DNA from: Leptospira hartskeerlii | Lineage (GTDB): Bacteria > Spirochaetota > Leptospiria > Leptospirales > Leptospiraceae | Length of the DNA: 21,105 nucleotides | NCBI RefSeq assembly: GCF_002811475.1 | Contig: NZ_NPDL01000009.1 | Coordinates: 1 to 21,105, forward strand | Reading direction: 5' to 3' | Translations under genes and position numbers: made by a program | Notes under the pieces: model-generated | Told to the model about the DNA's origin: nothing | What the model saw: the letters and a program-made list of their open reading frames with translations, nothing else | The model's database searches: none | Shown here: positions 17,555 to 21,105 of the stretch, piece after piece | Position numbering within the stretch: the first letter of the stretch is position 1 | Layout of the letters: every line of letters starts with the position of its first letter

Positions 17555-17562
17555 TGTCCAAG

Positions 17563-18489
17563 CTAAATTTTAGAAAAGACCTTCAAATATTTATAAGAAA
17601 GGCTGCCAGGAAGTCCCTCCCTTCTGCAATATGCCAAAATCTCTCCTTCCGGAGAGGTAAGTAGGAACTCCTGGGTCGGGATCCAGTCCAGTTTGATCTT
17701 TTTCCCGTGAAAAACGTCTTTTACTTCAGTACTAGGGATCTCTATCGAAGGAATGTCCAGAATTTCTTCCGGAGGATGGATGATTGCTTTTCCAAGTAGT
17801 AATGCCTCGTAGGTATCGGCCTGTTCCAGCTTGAGTTTGCCCACCTTCGTCCTATTCAAGGACTTAAGACACATTGGGATCCCAGCCTCTTCCGCTATAT
17901 CCATTACAAGCTTACGGATATAAGTCCCGCCTGAAACTCTGGCCCTTATCTTGAAACCTTCGGGACAGAATTCACCTGCTTCGAATTCGAATATTTTGAT
18001 CTTACGAATGCTTGGTGGAACAGAGATACCTTCCCTAAATAACTTAGCTCTTCTCTGTCCTTGCACTTTGAGCGCGGAAACTTCAGGTGCGACCTGTTCT
18101 TCCCAGCTCGAAACCTTGGAAAGAATATCTTCCAACCTTGGCAAGGATTCCTGATACCATTTTTGGATCTTAGAAATTTCCCAATCTTCTACAACTAAAC
18201 CTTCTCTGTCTCCAGAGTCAGTGGAGAAGCCGAACTGAACGTCCGCCTCATACTCCTTGTCTTTGCCTAAAAATACTTGGGAGAAACTTGTCGAAGTGCC
18301 TACAGGCAGAACCATTAAACCGGAGGCCGCCTTATCCAAGGTACCAGTGTGCCCAACTTTTTTGAGTCCAAGAGTCTTTTTGGCTTTCAAAACCAGATCG
18401 GAAGAAGTCATTCCAATTGGTTTATCCAAGAGCAAAAATCCGAATTCAGTCCGGATTTGTTGGTTTTCTCGTAAGTCGGAGGGATTCAT
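17563..18489 (-). CDS. truB: tRNA pseudouridine-55 synthase TruB
   Basis: TruB converts U55 in the T-loop of most tRNAs to pseudouridine. The 308 residues contain the conserved LLDKPIGMTSSD at about 20-31 and the catalytic block GHTGTLDKAASGLMVL with Asp 52. Further family segments are YEADVQFGFSTDSGDREG and ARVSGGTYIRKLVMDIAEEAG, followed by a C-terminal extension. The ATG at 18489 places the start 44 bases inside rbfA; the conserved core starts about 15 residues later, so a somewhat later start cannot be ruled out. The infB-rbfA-truB-rpsO-pnp order is widespread in bacteria. Confidence 0.97.
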   Translation of the reverse strand: MNPSDLRENQQIRTEFGFLLLDKPIGMTSSDLVLKAKKTLGLKKVGHTGTLDKAASGLMVLPVGTSTSFSQVFLGKDKEYEADVQFGFSTDSGDREGLVVEDWEISKIQKWYQESLPRLEDILSKVSSWEEQVAPEVSALKVQGQRRAKLFREGISVPPSIRKIKIFEFEAGEFCPEGFKIRARVSGGTYIRKLVMDIAEEAGIPMCLKSLNRTKVGKLKLEQADTYEALLLGKAIIHPPEEILDIPSIEIPSTEVKDVFHGKKIKLDWIPTQEFLLTSPEGEILAYCRREGLPGSLSYKYLKVFSKI

Positions 18490-18799
18490 CTAAACCTTGG
18501 ATATATTCTTCGTCCCAAACAAAACTCATCCGGGGAGTGATCCTTAGATTGAGTTTTGTGGAAAGAGTCGCGGCAAATTTACCCGAGGCGCTATTTAATC
18601 CAGCGAGTAATTTTTCCTTTTTTTTGTCCGTACAGATGGCTGTGACGTACACCTTTAGATTCTTGGAATCGTCCGAGAGTTCCGATCTGTGAACGGAAAC
18701 CATATGGACCCGGGGGTCCTTGACTTTTCCGGCCAGGATCATCATAGCGACGGTCCGAACCGTCTCCGCTTCGATTTTCCTTTTACGGATCGGATTCAC
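18446..18799 (-). CDS. rbfA: Ribosome-binding factor A
   Basis: RbfA binds the immature 30S subunit and helps 16S rRNA 5' processing, with a known role in cold adaptation in E. coli. The 117 residues show the single KH-like domain: MNPIRKRKIEAETVRTVAMM, DPRVHMVSVHRSELSDDSKN, KVYVTAI and LRITPRMSFVWDEEY. The start is GTG at 18799, seven bases after the infB stop, with GGAG inside the last infB codons as a likely ribosome-binding site. The 3' end overlaps truB. Confidence 0.95.
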   Translation of the reverse strand: MNPIRKRKIEAETVRTVAMMILAGKVKDPRVHMVSVHRSELSDDSKNLKVYVTAICTDKKKEKLLAGLNSASGKFAATLSTKLNLRITPRMSFVWDEEYIQGLDESLRLTRKPTNPD

Positions 18800-18806
18800 T
18801 CTAACA

Positions 18807-21072
18807 CTACTCCAGTTTCCGTTTTACTACTGTGACTGTATAAGCTTCGATTGTGTCGCCCGCTTTGAAGTCGTTGTAGTTTTCCAACTGGATACCGCAT
18901 TCGAAATTGTTCACAACTTCGTTAACTTCGTCTTTGAATCTTCGAAGAGACTTGAGTTTTCCGTCGAATACTTGGACTCCATCGCTGATCACGCGGATAC
19001 CGGAAGCTTTTGTGATCTTCCCGGAAGTAACCATACAACCCGCGATATTTCCGATCTTGGAAACTTTGAAAACTTCTCTGATCTCTGCGGTTCCGATAAC
19101 TTCTTCGATCCTTTCCGGTTCGAGAAGTCCTTCCATCGCCATCTTGATCTCGTCCACAACCTGATATATGATGTTGTAGTATTTGATCTGAACGCCTTCT
19201 TTTTCGGCGAGCGCAATGGTTTTAGGATTCGCACGAACATGGAAGCCGATCACGATCGCGTTAGAAGCGGATGCAAGCATCACGTCCATATCCACGATAG
19301 CCCCAGCTCCGGACTGAATTACGTTCAGTTTTACGTCCGAAGTGGAAAGTTTTTCCAAAGCTTCCTTGATTGCTTCCGCAGAACCACGAACGTCTGCTTT
19401 GATAATTACTTTCAGTTCTTTTAATGCGCCCTGTTTGATGAACTCGTTCATGTTTTCCAGGGTGACTTTGGAACCTGCGGCACCGGCGTTTCCGATCCTT
19501 TCGAATTCGATACGGTGTTGAGAGATGTTTCTTGCTTCTTTCTCGTCTTCTACCGAGTCGAAAGGTGCTCCTGCATCAGGAACTCCGTCAAGTCCAGTTA
19601 CTTGAACAGGGAAAGCAGGTCCTGCTTCCTTGATCAGATGACCGTAATCATCATACATCGCACGAACTCTACCGGAGAATACTCCAGCTACGAACGGATC
19701 TCCAACTCTTAGGGTTCCGTTTTGGATAAGAACTGTCGCAACTGCTCCGCGGCCCGGATCAAGCTTCGCTTCTACGATTGTACCTTTTGCTCTACGTTTA
19801 GGGTTCGCTTTCAGATCCAGAACTTCGGCTTGCAGAAGCACAGATTCTAAAAGTTTATCGATCCCGATATTTTCCTTCGCAGAGATCTTACAATACATCG
19901 TATCCCCGCCCCATTCTTCCGATTGGAGTCCATGGTTGGCGAGTTCCTGCATGATCTTATCAGGATTTGCAGTAGGAAGATCCACTTTGTTAATTGCAAC
20001 TATGATAGGAACTTTTGCATCCTTTGCGTGAGACAATGCTTCTAAAGTTTGAGGCATTACTCCGTCGTCGGCAGCAACTACCAGGATCACGATATCCGTG
20101 ACCTTAGCTCCCCTTGCCCTCATAGATGTAAAGGCTTCGTGACCAGGAGTATCCAAGAAGGTGATCTCCCCTCTGGAAGTTTTTACCTGGTAAGCACCGA
20201 TATGTTGTGTAATTCCACCGGACTCAGTATCGATGACAGAAGATTTACGGATAGTATCCAATAGTCTTGTCTTACCGTGGTCAACGTGACCCATGATGGT
20301 AACGACTGGAGGTCTATGGATATAATCTTCCGGACTGTCTTTTTCTTCGTCGATTAGAGTTTCTTCATATAGAGAAACTACTTTTACCTTACAGCCATAT
20401 TCATCAGCGAGAATAGATGCAGTTTCTGCATCGATGATATTATTGATGGTCACCATCATTCCCATTTTCATGAGTTTTCCGATGACATCTCCCGGCTTAA
20501 GATTCATTTTCTTAGCCAGTTCTCCTACTTGGACATTCTCTAAAAGAGTGATCTCTTTCGGTACGGAAACTCCAGTAGGTCCGCTTACTTTCTGCTTTCT
20601 GTAAGATTGGCGGAAGAATTTAGAATTTTCAGAACCTTCCTGACCTTCTGGTCTTCCACCCCTATCTTTATCATTACGTTTTTTGCCGGAAGGAACTCCT
20701 CTTCCGCCTTCTGCAGGTCCTAAACCTGGAGGTGGAGTTCCAGCACCTGGGCCGCCTCTAAATCCGCCACCCTGTCCGCCTGGGCCTCCGCGAAATCCTC
20801 CGCCTTGACCACCCGGACCGCCTCGGAATCCACCGCCTTGGCCGCCACCTGGACCGCCTCTAAATCCGCCACCCTGGCCGCCTGGGCCTCCACGGAATCC
20901 TCCGCCTTGACCACCTTGGCCTCCGCGATAACCACCACCGCCCTGACCACCTTGGCCTCCACGATATCCGCCACCACCTTGGCCGCTTTGATTTCCGTCG
21001 GAACGATTTCCAAGGTAATTACCGCCACCTGACTCTCCTACTTCCCTGTTTTGTTTGGAGTAAGTCGGTCTT
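18807..21072 (-). CDS. infB: Translation initiation factor IF-2 (5' end missing)
   Basis: IF-2 is the GTPase that brings initiator tRNA to the ribosome and promotes subunit joining. The frame stays open to the end of the contig, so the true start is missing. About 755 residues are readable. In order: a Gly-rich RGG repeat region (20745-20966), a basic linker, an IF2 N-type domain ([20 protein letters not shown]), the G domain ([37 protein letters not shown]) and the later beta-barrel and C-terminal tRNA-binding domains ([20 protein letters not shown]). The Met at 20507 lies inside the N-type domain and is unlikely to be the start. Codons beyond 21072 come from adapter sequence. The stop is followed seven bases later by rbfA. 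Confidence 0.97.
20745..20966 (-). repeat. In-frame 33/36-bp tandem repeats encoding an RGG-type Gly-rich region of IF-2
   Basis: On the minus strand seven consecutive units follow the pattern [Y/F]-R-G-G-[Q/P]-G-G-Q-G-G-G, of 11 or 12 residues each; the last is cut short at PGAG. The first two units have Tyr and Gln, the later five Phe and Pro. All length changes are whole codons and differences are mostly at third positions, consistent with duplication under protein-level selection. The region should be disordered and positively charged. Confidence 0.9.
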
Positions 21073-21105
21073 CTGTCTCTTATACAAAAATGACGATGAC
21101 GACGA
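21073..21105. other. Residual sequencing adapter (Nextera read-1 type)
   Basis: The final 33 bases have the exact length of, and match at 28 of 33 positions, the reverse complement of the Nextera read-1 transposase adapter. The first 14 bases, CTGTCTCTTATACA, are identical to the mosaic-end part. The five differences (positions 15, 17, 18, 24 and 27 of the adapter) are all changes to A, four of them from C, as expected of low-quality read-through. The frame of infB runs through it, giving spurious residues. The comparison was made from memory of the adapter sequence. Confidence 0.9.

Noticed and set aside
18720..19424. Plus-strand open frame opposite the infB 3' end and rbfA start
   Set aside because: Covers well-conserved IF-2 and RbfA coding sequence in antisense and resembles no protein family.
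20745..20966. CRISPR-like regular repeats
   Set aside because: Units are contiguous without spacers, keep the infB frame and vary mainly at third codon positions.
20720..21028. Low-complexity Ala/Val-rich frames over the infB repeats on both strands
   Set aside because: These are other-frame readings of the Gly-rich IF-2 repeats and end in or near adapter sequence.

Overview
This 21 kb window looks like a draft-assembly contig from a spirochaete, most probably Leptospira. That assignment rests on remembered gene order (infB-rbfA-truB-rpsO-pnp followed by an M16 peptidase, dut and ftsK), on protein style, and on heavy use of TTG start codons; no search was run. Every gene I can support lies on the minus strand, so transcription runs from high to low coordinates. 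The longest gene-free gap is about 100 bases. I see no mobile element, CRISPR array, tRNA or rRNA.

In transcription order: (1) 21072-17245, translation and ribosome maturation: infB (5' end cut off by the contig end), rbfA, truB, rpsO. (2) 17230-13371: pnp, an M16 zinc peptidase and dut, with a perfect hairpin between pnp and the peptidase gene. (3) 13311-8520, cell division and envelope: ftsK, a LolA-like lipoprotein carrier, and a RodZ-like membrane protein with an N-terminal helix-turn-helix. (4) 8511-5455: rimO, pgsA and trpD, tightly overlapping. (5) 5401-1430, Sec export: yajC, an unrecognised Lys/Glu-rich membrane protein, secD and secF. (6) 1445-1, riboflavin synthesis: ribD and the start of ribE, with ribD overlapping the end of secF. 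Spacings are short and many stops overlap the next start, which suggests long polycistronic transcripts with translational coupling.

Both ends of the window look artefactual. The last 33 bases match the reverse complement of the 33-base Nextera read-1 transposase adapter at 28 of 33 positions, and all five differences are changes to A. The first ~70 bases encode ribE residues on the plus strand, while the ribE start codon lies at 156 on the minus strand, so the gene folds back on itself around 64-80. Neither end should be read as biology without checking.

I found no clear new defence or mobile system. The best biological leads are the unknown protein between yajC and secD, the RGG-type repeats in the N-terminal part of IF-2, a GC hairpin in the rpsO leader and the hairpin after pnp.
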